Source of the DNA: Hypericum androsaemum
Lineage: Eukaryota > Streptophyta > Magnoliopsida > Malpighiales > Hypericaceae
Assembly: GCA_963995505.1 (NCBI GenBank)
Contig: OZ023197.1
Location: 5,860,121-5,924,120, forward strand
DNA length: 64,000 bases
Direction: 5' to 3'
In this document: piece by piece, positions 1 through 11,250 of the stretch
Layout of the letters: each line of letters starts with the position of its first letter
How positions within the stretch are numbered: position 1 is the first letter of the stretch
Translations under genes and position numbers: made by a program
The notes under the pieces: model-generated
What the model was told of the DNA's origin: nothing
Databases searched by the model: none
What the model saw: only the letters and a program-made list of their open reading frames with translations

Positions 1-668
1 GCTCCTATTTTGTGACATTTTGTCTTTTTACCCTTTTTTATTCCTTTTTCTTCTGAGAATGGTGATTTTCCCTAGGGTTTCAGACGATTATATTCGTGCT
101 TCCTTTTTTAGGGTTCCGAGTAAAAATGCAACTCGTTTTTCGTTGTGTTTCGAACTTCGTTGTGTTGTTGTTTCTGTCGTGTGTTGCTATTTTGTCACTT
201 TGGACCACAAATTGTGATGTTTTGTACTGTCAACATTTTGTGATCTAAGTTTTGGCGAATGGTGGACATTTCGTTGGGCATTCGAAATGATTTTCCTTGC
301 ATGCTTTAGTGGGAAGAAGTGAAAGCAGTATGTTTACGTTGATTTAGCCCAATCGACGTGAGGTTTCAATAATCCTGATTTTTATGAGTGCTTGGTCCCA
401 CAGATGGACACTGAATACCTTTTTGTGAGGTTTAAGAATTGTAGATATCTTTCTCGTCAGTTGATTTTGAATCATTAGACAGTCATTTGCCAATTTGTCT
501 CTTATATTTATTCAGATATCATAGCAACTAATAGATATCCTGACGAGATGTAGCAGGATTATGGGATCTTTTTGACTGGGACTGAAGACATAGCGTTTAA
601 CTTTTCGTTTAGATTTTCATGTGTTAAATCTGACTACCTGTTTGGTCTTACATCTGCATCCTGCACAG
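1..668 (+). other. Probable intron or 5' leader of the SPT5-like gene
   Basis: T-rich non-coding sequence ending in a good acceptor (CTGCACAG at 661-668). I see no convincing upstream coding exon, so the missing N-terminus should lie before base 1, unless translation begins at the ATG at 674. Confidence 0.5.
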
Positions 669-3600
669 ACCCCATGGAAGAAGAATTTGACCCAGAGCTG
701 AAAGTAAAAAAAGATTCACTGAAACCGCAGAGTAGTTCATTCGTTCCCAAAGAAGAAGAGATGGATGAAGAAGAATTTGATAGGATGATGGAAGAACGTT
801 ACAGGAGTCATCCGGGATTCAAATATGTTGGAGATGACGAGGCCAGAAGTTTGAAAGAAAGGGATTCTCTTTTGTCATCTGGGGATTCAACCATCTGGAA
901 AATAAAATGCATGGTGCGATAATATAGTTGGTTGCTTCCTGCAATCTGTTTTTCCCCTTTTGGTGAAAATCTCGTACTTTATTTTCCACCGGTTGACCAA
1001 AGTTTCCCCACTGCAGGTTGGACGTGAAAAGCTTTTGACCTTCTGCCTCATGCAGAAGTTCGTTGACTTGAAATCTCTTGGGAAAAAGCTTGAGATAATA
1101 TCTGTATTTGCAGTTGACCACGTAAAAGGTTTTGTTTTCATTGAAGCTGAAAAAGAAAGCAATCTAGTTGAGGCAAGCATAAATCTTTATTCAACATATA
1201 TGTTCAGTTCTATATCTATTGTTTTTGGTGCAAGGACTTTGGTCGACATTATATGTTTCTTCTAGATTATGCAAAGCAAAAATTGCATATCTGCTTAATT
1301 GCTTACTTTTAATATCTAGGCTTGTAGAGGTCTTGCTGGCATATATTACACAAGAGTGGCACCAGTTAATAGGAATGATCTTCCTCTGTTGCTGTCTGCC
1401 CGCAACAAACCAAACAGCATTGCCAAGGGAATGTGGATCCGTGTGAAGAGTGGAAACTACAAGGGGGACCTGGGGCAGGTTGTTGCTGTCAATAATTCAC
1501 GAAGAAAAGCAACAGTCAAACTTATTCCGAGGATTGATCTACAAGCACTGACAGAAAAATATGTGAGACCTCTTTTGACCTTATGATTTTAGTACATATT
1601 AATATGGTATTGTGGAAAATTGAAACAGGAAAATGAGCAGTGCTTCAAGTCATTAAACAAGTTACATTTGTCAAACAAAATTTCATTCGTGGTGTAGGTG
1701 TTTTGGTTCTCTGTTACTTACCTTCAGTTGACGGGGCAACTGTTGGTAGTGTATAGTTGTATTTAGCATCCCAAAAAAGTTGCATACGTCTTAACAGACG
1801 ATAACTTTTCCAGAGCATCCACTTTTAGGCGTTTGTTTATCTTTGACAGTAGGTTCTCTTTTCTTTTATTCTCTTTTGATAGCTTGCAAATTTATTTTAT
1901 TCAAAAGTTTGCAAAATGATTTAAATTATGAAATTAGATCCTTTTCTCGTGTTGATAGTTCAACCCACATTAACAGGCTACCCTCTGATGATTGCTTTTT
2001 TACCCATTTACCATTTATTTGGTATACAGTCGAACTTGAAGAGAAGTGAGAAACTACCAAAATCTGATTGGTTCCCATCCTTGACCTTTTGAGAGGCTGT
2101 TTTTTTTTTCTTTCTAATTTGTGCTTTCTTTCCTATTTTTCTGATGCATTCAAATTGACATTGCTACAAAACAGTTACAGTTTGGTTACCTATGTGAGGT
2201 ATGATTTATATTTGGGCAAAATACTTTTGATACACTTGTTGAGGTTTATGAAATTAACAATTTGGATCCTGTGTTTTCAGAAATACTCACTTGCGTCTTG
2301 ACTTGTTAATATTTCCGCTAATTCTCCGAATTCAGTTAAAAAATCAGAAATTGCTGGAAGATTTTACATGCTGGTTCCATATTTACCCATCTATCATATT
2401 CAGCCTCCTATTTCATAGGGAAAAATAAAAAATTACTGCTTAAATCCACTTGTCCCTCCTCATTCATCTCTCCCCAAAAAGCTGTCGAAGGTGCTTCCCA
2501 TAATCCCCAACCAAAGGTTTCTCTGTGGCTGTTGCCGCTTTAACTTTGACATACAGTCTAAAAGAGAAGAACTTTTACATGTCTAATTTTCTCAGTCAAA
2601 TTACTTTACCTAATTTCCTGCTGCAAAAAGTAATGTATATATTTGTCACAGGGTGGAGGAGTTTCACGGAGGAAAAAAACTGCTGTACCAGCACCAAGAT
2701 TAATCACCTCCAGTGAACTTGAGTAATATGTGCCTCTTATTCTTATGTTTCCCCTATTTGTTCAGGCATCTGATCTTTATTTCCTGTGCAGGGAGTTCCG
2801 GCCACTTATTCAGTATAGGCGTGATCGAGATACTGATAAAACATTTGAGATTCTTGATGGCATGATGCTGAAAGATGGTTTTTTGTATAAGAAAGTATCT
2901 CTGGACTCACTCAGCTACTGGGGTATTACGCCTTCAGAAGAGGAGCTATTGAAATTCAAGAGTTCTGAAAATCAGGATTCTGGTGACTTGGAATGGCTTA
3001 CACAACTGTATGGGGGGCCAAGGAAAAAACAAACTTTAGGCAATAGCAAAGGCCTGGAGAAAGGTGAGAGCTCATCAGGCATGGAAAAAGGAGAGAGGTC
3101 ATCGGGCCTGGAAAAAGGAGAGGGTTCAGGATCTGGCATCCGAAACAAATTTGAACTGTTTGAGCTCGTGTGTTTTGGGTAAAATATGATCAAGTTTCTA
3201 GTGCTGCAGATCATCTTTTTTTGGATTTATGCTTTTTTTCCAATTGAATCTAAATGTTTTTGCAGTCGAAAAGATTATGGCCTCATTGTTGGCATGGAGA
3301 AAGATGGTAGTTATAAGGTTAGTAGTCAATTTTTGAGGATTGTAAGGTTTGAGTTTTAGGTTTTACATCCTGTTGCATCCCTGTTAGTAGGGATGATACA
3401 GAACTGTTCCCCTGGGGCCCTTTTCTTATCTTTATCTGATAGATTTTTTCCCTTGATCTGCACATGTAATCTAGATTTTAAAAGATGGACCGGATGCACC
3501 AACGGTGACCTTTCTTAAAGAGCGTGAATTGAAGAATGGGCCTTCTGATATGAGGTTTACTGCTTCAGATCAGCAAGGGAAAACAATATCTGCGAATGAT

Positions 3601-6600
3601 AATGTCAAGGTCTTGGAAGGTTCTCTAAAGGTCTGTCATTTTTCTCTTTCTGTTATTCATCAAATGCAATTTGTTGTGAATTGATGAATGGCTCAGCTAC
3701 ATCTCCTTATTTCTAACTTTTACAGGATAGACAAGGAGTTATTAAGCAGATTTATAGAGGGACTGTGTTCATTTATGACGAGAACGAGGTGGAAAATGGC
3801 GGTTATCTCTGCTGCAAAGCTCAATTTTGTGAAAAGATGAAGCCTGCTTTTGATATGAACTGTGAAAAGGTTGAGATCAACCTTGAGTAACTGTCCTTTC
3901 CTTGCTTTCCGTCCCAACCTCTATTGGAGCTGCTGTAGGTTTGATAATTTATCTTGTTTTCTTATTTAGGGAGGTGGATCCGGTGCCTTTGATTTTGAAG
4001 ATTCTACATCATCGCCAAAATCCCCTTTGCCCTCTCAAACACAGTGGCAATCAAAGGACATAAATCATGACTGTATGTACAAAGGAGCTCCAATTTGTAA
4101 TCATTATTTTAGTTTATGCCTAGCATCAGTTCCTAATATGTAATTCGTGGTATCATGCAGTCAAGGAAGGTGGCAAGGATGAAATTTTCTCAATTGGACA
4201 GACATTGAGGATTCGAGTAGGATCATTAAAGGGCCATCTTTGCCGCGTCTTAGCCATACGCTACTCCGATGTCACTGTCAAGCTTGATTCTCAGCACAAA
4301 ATACTGCTAGGTTTGTCTGCACATTTATTTTCTATTGACCGAGTTTATGAACTGTAATCTTCTCTATTGAATTCTCCGCATCTCTCTTATAGTCAAATCT
4401 GAGCATCTATCTGAGGTCCGTGGAAAGAATTCTACTCTGCCTGTAAGGTAGGTTTTATATAAACCGCAACCTGTCTTCTTAAAACACTTTTGTATAGTTA
4501 ATGTGAATGATTTGCTCAAATTTTTGTAATTGATATGATGTGGAATTACTCTCTTCTAAAGCGAGGATCTGGGGTCCAGTCCTTTCAAAGCATTTGATCT
4601 TCTTGGTGCCGAAGGAAATTCTGGAGGTGAGTACTTGATTGATCAACACCAAAAATAGAGTTAGGTTTGTTTATTGTGGGATATGAGCTACATGATCTCT
4701 GGTCTATGCCTAATGTGTCTTCCGTTTTGCTTGTGGGTATCTCTGATATTTTTCCAACCTTGTCGTTATAAGATTGGGCTGGTGGAGCTGGAGCCTCGAG
4801 AGATACCGATGCGTGGAATACTGGATGTGCTTCTGCAGAAAGGTAAATCTTGTTGACAACTTCTTCCTCACTATCCAGTCACGAGTAGTGTGTTTGACCT
4901 ACTAAATGTGATCCTGTACTTAAGCTTAAACATTGACCTTTGGAGTCTCTTTATTGTAACTATTTGTGATTTTCCTGAAATGAATATTTATTGTAACTAT
5001 TTGTGATTTTCCATAAATGAATTAAGGAACGCTAAGAAGCTGGCACATGCTCTGTATTTTGTTATTGAATTCTTCCCTTACTGATCTTAATTGTTCAAAA
5101 TTCAGTCACTGCTGGACAGAGATATGGCTATGTTCTTGAATGAGTTGTTCTACATGTTGAAGTTTTTATATTAACTAGACTAGAATTGAGTAATATTTGT
5201 ATCTTGTGCAATAAATAACTCTACCTCCAAGCATTAATCCCTACAACAACTCTCTAACTTGAGTTGGTGGCTACTATTTTGCAACTGAGATTGTACCCAT
5301 TGTTTCATTTTTGCAGGACTTCTTGGCCCGCATTTCCTGGATCAAGCTCCGTGGTTCGCTCCTAAACTCTTTCACTTGATCTACAGTGTAGCTCTTGTGC
5401 TTGTGGGCTTCCATTTTACTAATCTTAGCCTGTTATTTCAAATGTTATGCCCCTCAAATGTTTTTTCCAAATATGTTATGGGCCATTAAAAAAAAAGTTT
5501 TGGTAATTATTGTTAGGATACAATTTTCAGGTGTTATCCCTTGACATAATATTTCATTTTCCTTTGATGATCTGGAACCCTGTCAGTCTGACCACATTTT
5601 TGTGAGAATTATAGGACTAAATGACGCTGGAATTATACTGTTGTCTCACTAGAATTTTGAGAGAATGGACTGTAGCATGAGCAAAACAGTTTAATTAAAT
5701 GGTGGTTGTTAACTAGCTGATATTTTGTGATTGTTTCAGCCTTGCTCTGAATCTGGGCCAGCAAATCCGTTGGGCGCTGCTGACAATGGTCTAAAGACAG
5801 GTATGTGCTAGAGGTGCATAAGATGCATATTGAGTGCTCTGGTTATAAAATAACTATGGGTGATGGTGGTTATGATGACTCGCAGATTCTGAATCTGCTT
5901 GGAATAACGTTGATTCTAGCCAGAAATCAAGTTGGGGTGCTTCAGCCACTGATGACAAAGCCGTTGGTTCTGGTGTTCAAGATGGCACTTGGGGTCAGAA
6001 GGGGGATGGCTGGAATACAGCTTCTAAAGAAGTGGCTTCAGATCCTTGTTCATCATGGGACGTACCAGCTGCCGGTGGTGGTAATCAAGAAGATGGCTCA
6101 AAGCAAATTTCATCATGGGGCGTGTCATCAAATCAGACATCATCATGGGGTGCGCCTGTTGCGAAGACAGCTTCTAAAGAAGTAGCTTTAGAACCGTGCT
6201 CATCATGGGATGTACCAGCTGGTGACAGTAATCAAGTTGATGGTTGGGGGAAGAAGAGTGATGATGGCTGGAAGAAAGCTGCACAAGAAGATGGCTCGAA
6301 GAAAATTTCATCGTGGGGTGCTCCATCCACCGACAACAATGCTGCCACTGATGGAAAAGGCTGGAACACAGCTGCCAAAGAAGTGATTTCAAACCAGACA
6401 TCATCATGGGGTGTGCCAGCTGCCGCAAATGAGGATCAAGGGGTCAAGGCCTCTCAGGTAAATCATGAGGGTGGGTCATCTTGGGGTAAACCGGATGTTA
6501 AAACGAGTGCCACCTCTTCGTCTTGGGGTAAGAAAGGAGGAGAATCGTCTTGGAGTAATAAGGGGGAAGATTCCTCTTGGAACAAGTGTGTGGAAGAATC

Positions 6601-8380
6601 ATCATTTGCTAAACAAGGAGAGGAATCGACTTGGAGCAAACAAGAGGGAGGGTCTTCTTGGAACAAACAAGGCGGAGAATCATCTTGGAGCAAACAACAG
6701 GAGGGAGGGTCTTCTTGGAACAAACAAGGCAATAATGAAAATGATGGTTGGAACAAACAAGGCGGAGAATCATCTTGGAGCAAACAACAGGAGGGAGGGT
6801 CTTCTTGGAACAAACAAGGCAATAATGAAAATGATGGCTGGAAAGGGGGGGAATCATCTTGGAGTAAACCGGAGGGCAGGTCTTCTTGGAGCAAGCAAGG
6901 TGACAAGGAAAAACAGGAGGGAGGTTCTTCTTGGAACAAACAAGGAGGAGAATCGTCATGGGCTAAACAAGGGGGAGAATCCACCTGGGGTAAACAAGAG
7001 GGGGGTTCTTCTTGGAACAAGCAAGGTGCTGAAGAGGGAGGTGGCTGGAAAAGTTCATCAGATGGAACTGGTGGGTCCTTTGAGAGGGGAAGGGGCGGAG
7101 GTCGTGGAGAAGGTGGTTGGAGGGGTAGAGGTCGTGGAGAAGGTGGTTGGAGGGGTAGGGGTCGTGGAGAAGGTGGTGAAGGTCGTGGAGAAGGTGGTTG
7201 GAGGGGTAGGGGTCGTGGAGGTGGTGAAGGTCGCGGAGAAGGTGGTTGGAGGGGTAGGGGTCGCGGTGAAGGTGGTTGCAGGGGAAGCGGTGGTGGAGAA
7301 GCTGGTGAAGGTCGTGGGGAAGGTAGTTGGAGGGGTAGGGGTCGCGGAGAAGGGGGTTGGAGGGGAAGAGGTGATGGAGGTCGTGGAGAAGGTGGTTGGA
7401 GGTCAGGAGGGCGTGCTAGTTGGTCAGGTGGGGAGGATACTGGCAATTCTGGTGGCTCTGGTGGTGGCCAAGGTTCCTGGGCTGAGAAACAAGAAAATTC
7501 CTCGTGGAGCAAACAAGGAGGTGATTCGTCTTGGGGCAAGCCAAGTGGAGATCCTTCATGGGGCAAACAAGGAGGTGACTCTGGTGGATCGAGTGGTCAA
7601 GGTTCTTGGGCAGAGAAACAGGAGAACTCCTCTTGGAGCAAACAAGGAGGTGATTCGTCTTGGGGCAAACAAGGAGGTGATTCATCTTGGGGCAAGAAAC
7701 ATGGAGATTCATCATGGGGCAAACAAGGAGGTAACTCTGGTGGATCAAGTGGTCAAGGTTCTTGGGCAGAGAAACAGGAAAATTCCTCGTGGAATAAACA
7801 AGGAGGTGAATCTTCCTGGGGCAAGCCACCCGGAGATTCTTCATGGGGCAAACAAGGAGGTGACTCTGGTGGATCAAATGGCCAAGGTTCATGGGCAGAG
7901 AAACAAGGAAATTCCTCGTGGGGCAAACAAGAAGAGTCGAAAAAGGATGTGGAGTCTAGTTGGGGTAAGCCGAGGGAAGACTCCTCTTTTGGGCAGCAGG
8001 GAGGCGATTCCTCCTGGGGTAAAAAAGCAGCAGGTGACTCATCCTGGGGCAAGCCCAAAAATGAATCTGGTGGCGGGTGGAAAACTGGCGATGGTTTCAG
8101 CAATTCAGGCTCGACGGGAAGTAAGTGGGTTGAGGAAAAATCCGGCGCTGAAAGCATGGGAAACTCGACATGGAATAAAGAGCCAGTAGTTGGTCAGAAT
8201 TTAGTCAGCGGCTGGAGTGACAGTGACAAGAAGAAGAATGCAGAAGAGCCAGGCCAAGAGGGGGGTAATTCTTCTGCAAAATGGGGTGACCAAGATGGTT
8301 CAAGTGGAGGCAAGACGGGCTGGGATAGTTCGAACAAATCGGAAGAGAATGGCAACAAGGGTTCTGGTGGCTGGAATTGA
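669..8380 (+). CDS. KTF1 (SPT5L/RDM3): SPT5-like / KOW domain transcription factor (KTF1, RDM3 type), 5' partial
   Basis: RNA-directed DNA methylation effector: the plant family associates with Pol V transcripts and binds AGO4 through a WG/GW tail. Exons inferred by splicing: 669-913, 1017-1172, 1320-1562, 2652-2722, 2792-3178, 3266-3317, 3475-3630, 3726-3869, 3970-4072, 4161-4310, 4393-4447, 4562-4626, 4773-4842, 5317-5350, 5740-5800, 5886-8380; phases agree throughout, giving about 1,495 codons. The acidic N-terminal part is followed by an NGN-like domain (KLEIISVFAVDHVKGF, exon 2), then KOW segments (GMWIRVKSGNYKGDLGQVV; LRIRVGSLKGHLCRVLAIRY). The last exon is almost all SSWGK/SSWSKQ-type repeats with an RGG/RGEGGW block near 7080-7420. 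Intron 2 uses a GC donor (1173). Exon 1 opens in phase 2 after an acceptor at 668, so an upstream exon probably lies outside the window; the ATG at 674 is an alternative start. Family identity is from memory of Arabidopsis KTF1; confident. Confidence 0.93.
6950..8330 (+). repeat. Coding repeats: WG/GW Argonaute-hook array with internal RGG-like block
   Basis: Within the last exon of the SPT5-like gene, units of the type GGDSSWGKQ or GGSSWNKQ recur dozens of times from about 6030 to 8330. From about 7080 to 7420 they are interrupted by GRGEGGWRGRG units, which combine Arg-Gly repeats with Trp-Arg. Several 90-120 bp blocks are nearly identical, for example SGGSSGQGSWAEKQ-like segments near 7585, 7735 and 7870, which shows expansion by unequal exchange. 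The low-complexity DNA also leaves long open frames on the other strand and frame, which I treat as shadows. Confidence 0.85.
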
Positions 8381-10224
8381 AGGCCGGCTCGAATTCGTAA
8401 ATAACCTAACGTGGTCTTTTTTATCTTCTGCTAGTCGAGTCGCAGGGCGGAAGTTGTCGGGCTAATTAATGCCATTATGCTAACTTAAACGACTGGAACT
8501 TATTTGGCCGTGGTGGCAGTCGGTTTAGCTTTTGTTTGTTATGATCGTGAACTATTGCTCTCTCTGAAGGGAGCTGCTGGAACCTTCTGCGGGTCAGTAT
8601 TTTGACATTTTAGCTCTCCCTCCCTTTGTTCAGTTTGCGGGTATCGCTTGGTTGTCTGGTTTTTATTACCTATTATGCCAAAGAAATCTCTGTTTATGAT
8701 CGCTTTCTACAAAATGCATTTCCTAGATTTGACACTTGATTCGCAGGCCATCTTATCGTTTTAGATAATCCCCGTTTGATTACATTTAAATATATTATTT
8801 GCTGTCCTCAATTCTCGTCCTGTTCGGTAGTACAAAGGTTTTCTAGAATTTTCTATTAATTAGTATTCCAGTGTATGTTTAGGTTTATCTATTCTGGACA
8901 ACTGAAGGAAATGGGTAACCTTGACTTAAAAGTTTCAATCTGATTTTCTTTTAGAAGAATCTACCCCTCGTTAGTAGAAGTTTGGGGCGGTTGTTGACTT
9001 GTTGCCTATACGTGGCTAGTAGTACTTTTATAGGATCTTGGGTGCTTTTCTATGCGCAAATAATTTGTTGTTGGAAAAATAACTCACAAATTCCTAAGTT
9101 TGGATATAATATACTGAGAGGTCTATCTAATAGTTTTGAAGTCTATGAATTTTAAGAAATAGAACTCCGTGGAATGGTTCCTACCGTGGAAAACAAGCTT
9201 ACAAATTTTCAATATTCCCAAACTACCCTTTGCCCTCACCCCGCACTCCAACCCTTTCTTCGTATCCCGAAGAAAACCATTCATGTGCTTCAAACTCACT
9301 GTTTCTTTTCCTGCTCTTCCTTAACTTCTTGCGGCAAATTAAATAGGAACAACGGGCCAAATAGGAAGACCAAATTTCCTCCTAAAGAACATCAATCTGA
9401 GTTTGTCAATATTATCGATGGTAATTGATTAGAACCGTCACAATGATCAATGGAGTAAGAAGAAATCCATTTTTCTTGGTTTTTGGGTGAGACAGAGAGA
9501 ATGGATGTTAAAACAATTGTCCCTGAAGGTCTCACCTAGCGAACAGCTAGTCTGTAAGTTCCCACACTAAAACGGCTAGAATAGTTGATGTAATTAATTG
9601 TACATTAGTTGTAATATTATACACTAGTTACTCTAATCTCTGTATATATATCTGTAATTCATAATCAATAAGATATGCGAGATTATTATTCTCTCACCTT
9701 CCGTTTGTTCAATGGAGGAGAGAGGGGACGATGGAGAAAGGAAGGGGGATAGAGAAATAAAATACTTTGTTCATACTTTTTATTTAATATGTTAAATTAC
9801 TTTTGGAAAGGGCAAATAGGGAATATTGAAAATTTACTACATTGTTTTTGTCAATAGGGATCAATGACTTCAATTTCTCAAAACTAAAAGATTAAAATCC
9901 TATGAAGTGGACATACGAGTACAATATATCTAACATTAAGTACCTATGCATTTTTTACCCTTTGTTTTTTTCGGTACAAAATTGTTTAGGAATTGACAAA
10001 TTTATAATATCAAATATTATACGTGAATAATTTTGAAATTTTATATTTAAATTATGGTGTGACAACACTAGCCCACAATTTGGCGAACACTAACTCACTA
10101 CGAACTGTATAATGACACACCATTTGAAAAAAATACTGACGCACCATTTGGAGAATACTGGCACCATTTAGCGAACTCACACAATGAACTGGACAATGAC
10201 ACACATTAGTTTTCATATCCGACT
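8381..10224. other. 3' flank of the SPT5-like gene and intergenic DNA
   Basis: About 400-500 bases after the stop should be the 3' UTR. The rest is AT-rich. A stretch at about 9560-9710 resembles a retrotransposon LTR end and is listed separately. No gene recognised. Confidence 0.5.
9560..9710 (+). mobile_element. Possible Ty1-copia LTR remnant
   Basis: The stretch has the layout of a plant copia LTR: GGCTAGAATAGTTGATG, then a TATA-like TGTATATATATCTG, then AATCAATAAGATATG (polyadenylation-like) and a CTCTCA end. No second copy, primer-binding site or coding region was seen nearby, so it could be a solo LTR fragment. This call rests on general resemblance only. Confidence 0.35.
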
Positions 10225-10735
10225 CATGGTTCTAAAAATCAACCCGGAGGACGACCTGAGATTTTTCACGTCGTTCGCGTCAACGGGTCTGATCGGTCGG
10301 GCCGAGGTCAGACTAGATATTTTTTTAATACAAAAGGAATATTGTTTATTATATTTAAGTATTAAAATAGCAAATATTTATAAATATTATCTAATTTTAT
10401 TGCAAATATTATAATATTCAAGCACAGATTTCTAACAAATTACTTTTTGTTGATAAAAAAGGATGAATTTAATTGAAAGTAACATGTTCAAAAATATAAT
10501 TTAATCACTTTAATCTAATAAATTTAAAAATATTTTTTTCAAAAAATCAATTTTTGGCTTGATCGGTTGGTCCAACCATAAAATCTGACCAATATAATCG
10601 GTTGAACCAATATCCAATACAGTTGACCACCAGCTGGAACAGACCCAAATTCAGGGTGAAACCCCGCCTGGTATTAGACCTGATTTGTAGTTCGACTGAT
10701 CCAACCTTGGCCTGGCCAGTTTCTTTAAAACCATG
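10225..10735. mobile_element. Small TIR element, GGTCCGACC-type family
   Basis: A 0.5-kb segment bounded by imperfect inverted termini (CATGGTTCTAAAAA at the left, TCTTTAAAACCATG at the right). Its subterminal regions carry GATCGGT, GGTTGGTCCAACC and GTTCGACTGATCC motifs, like the elements at 17574 and 46035. It has no coding capacity. A 9-bp target duplication is not evident here, unlike in the other two copies, so it may be older or a different subfamily. Confidence 0.5.
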
Positions 10736-11250
10736 CAACTAACTAACGGCATATAAGGGCTTGTATATGAGCCGGCGCACTACTCTACCGAGTTGAGTGC
10801 TGGCTAACCTACTTGTATATCCCTCTATAAGTTTCTTCATTCAGTAAAAAGTCCTTGGAATATCGTGTCTAAAAACAGTTCATTAACTATTTTTCGTTAC
10901 TGAGATCCAAATACTCCTTAGATTAAATAATTCAAATTCAGACCAAATTATATCACAAAAAAAACATAATTCTCCTGACTGAATATTAACACGCTATATT
11001 TCCAGTTGAATTAAAACAAACTGTTACTTTTTTAACGTCACACTGTTACTCTATTAGCACTCTTGACCATGGTTTAATAAATGAAACCTTAAAATCATAA
11101 TGGGCCTTATTTTGTTTTCTCCTATTGGTAACGTTTGATGGGGTCCATAGCATTAATCAATTGATTGACTTTCTTTGCCTTTTTCTTCTATAAATCCTTT
11201 AGCCTGTAAGATGATCAATTTCGATTTCCCCCTCTACCAATCTCCACTTG

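Noticed and set aside
6463..7566. A 367-codon Pro-rich open frame on the minus strand
   Set aside because: It is antisense to the SSWGKQ/RGG repeats of the SPT5-like gene; low-complexity repeats leave the other frames free of stops. No splice context or family resemblance.
6465..8189. A 574-codon open frame on the plus strand in another frame
   Set aside because: Same cause: shifted reading of the repetitive tail of the SPT5-like gene.
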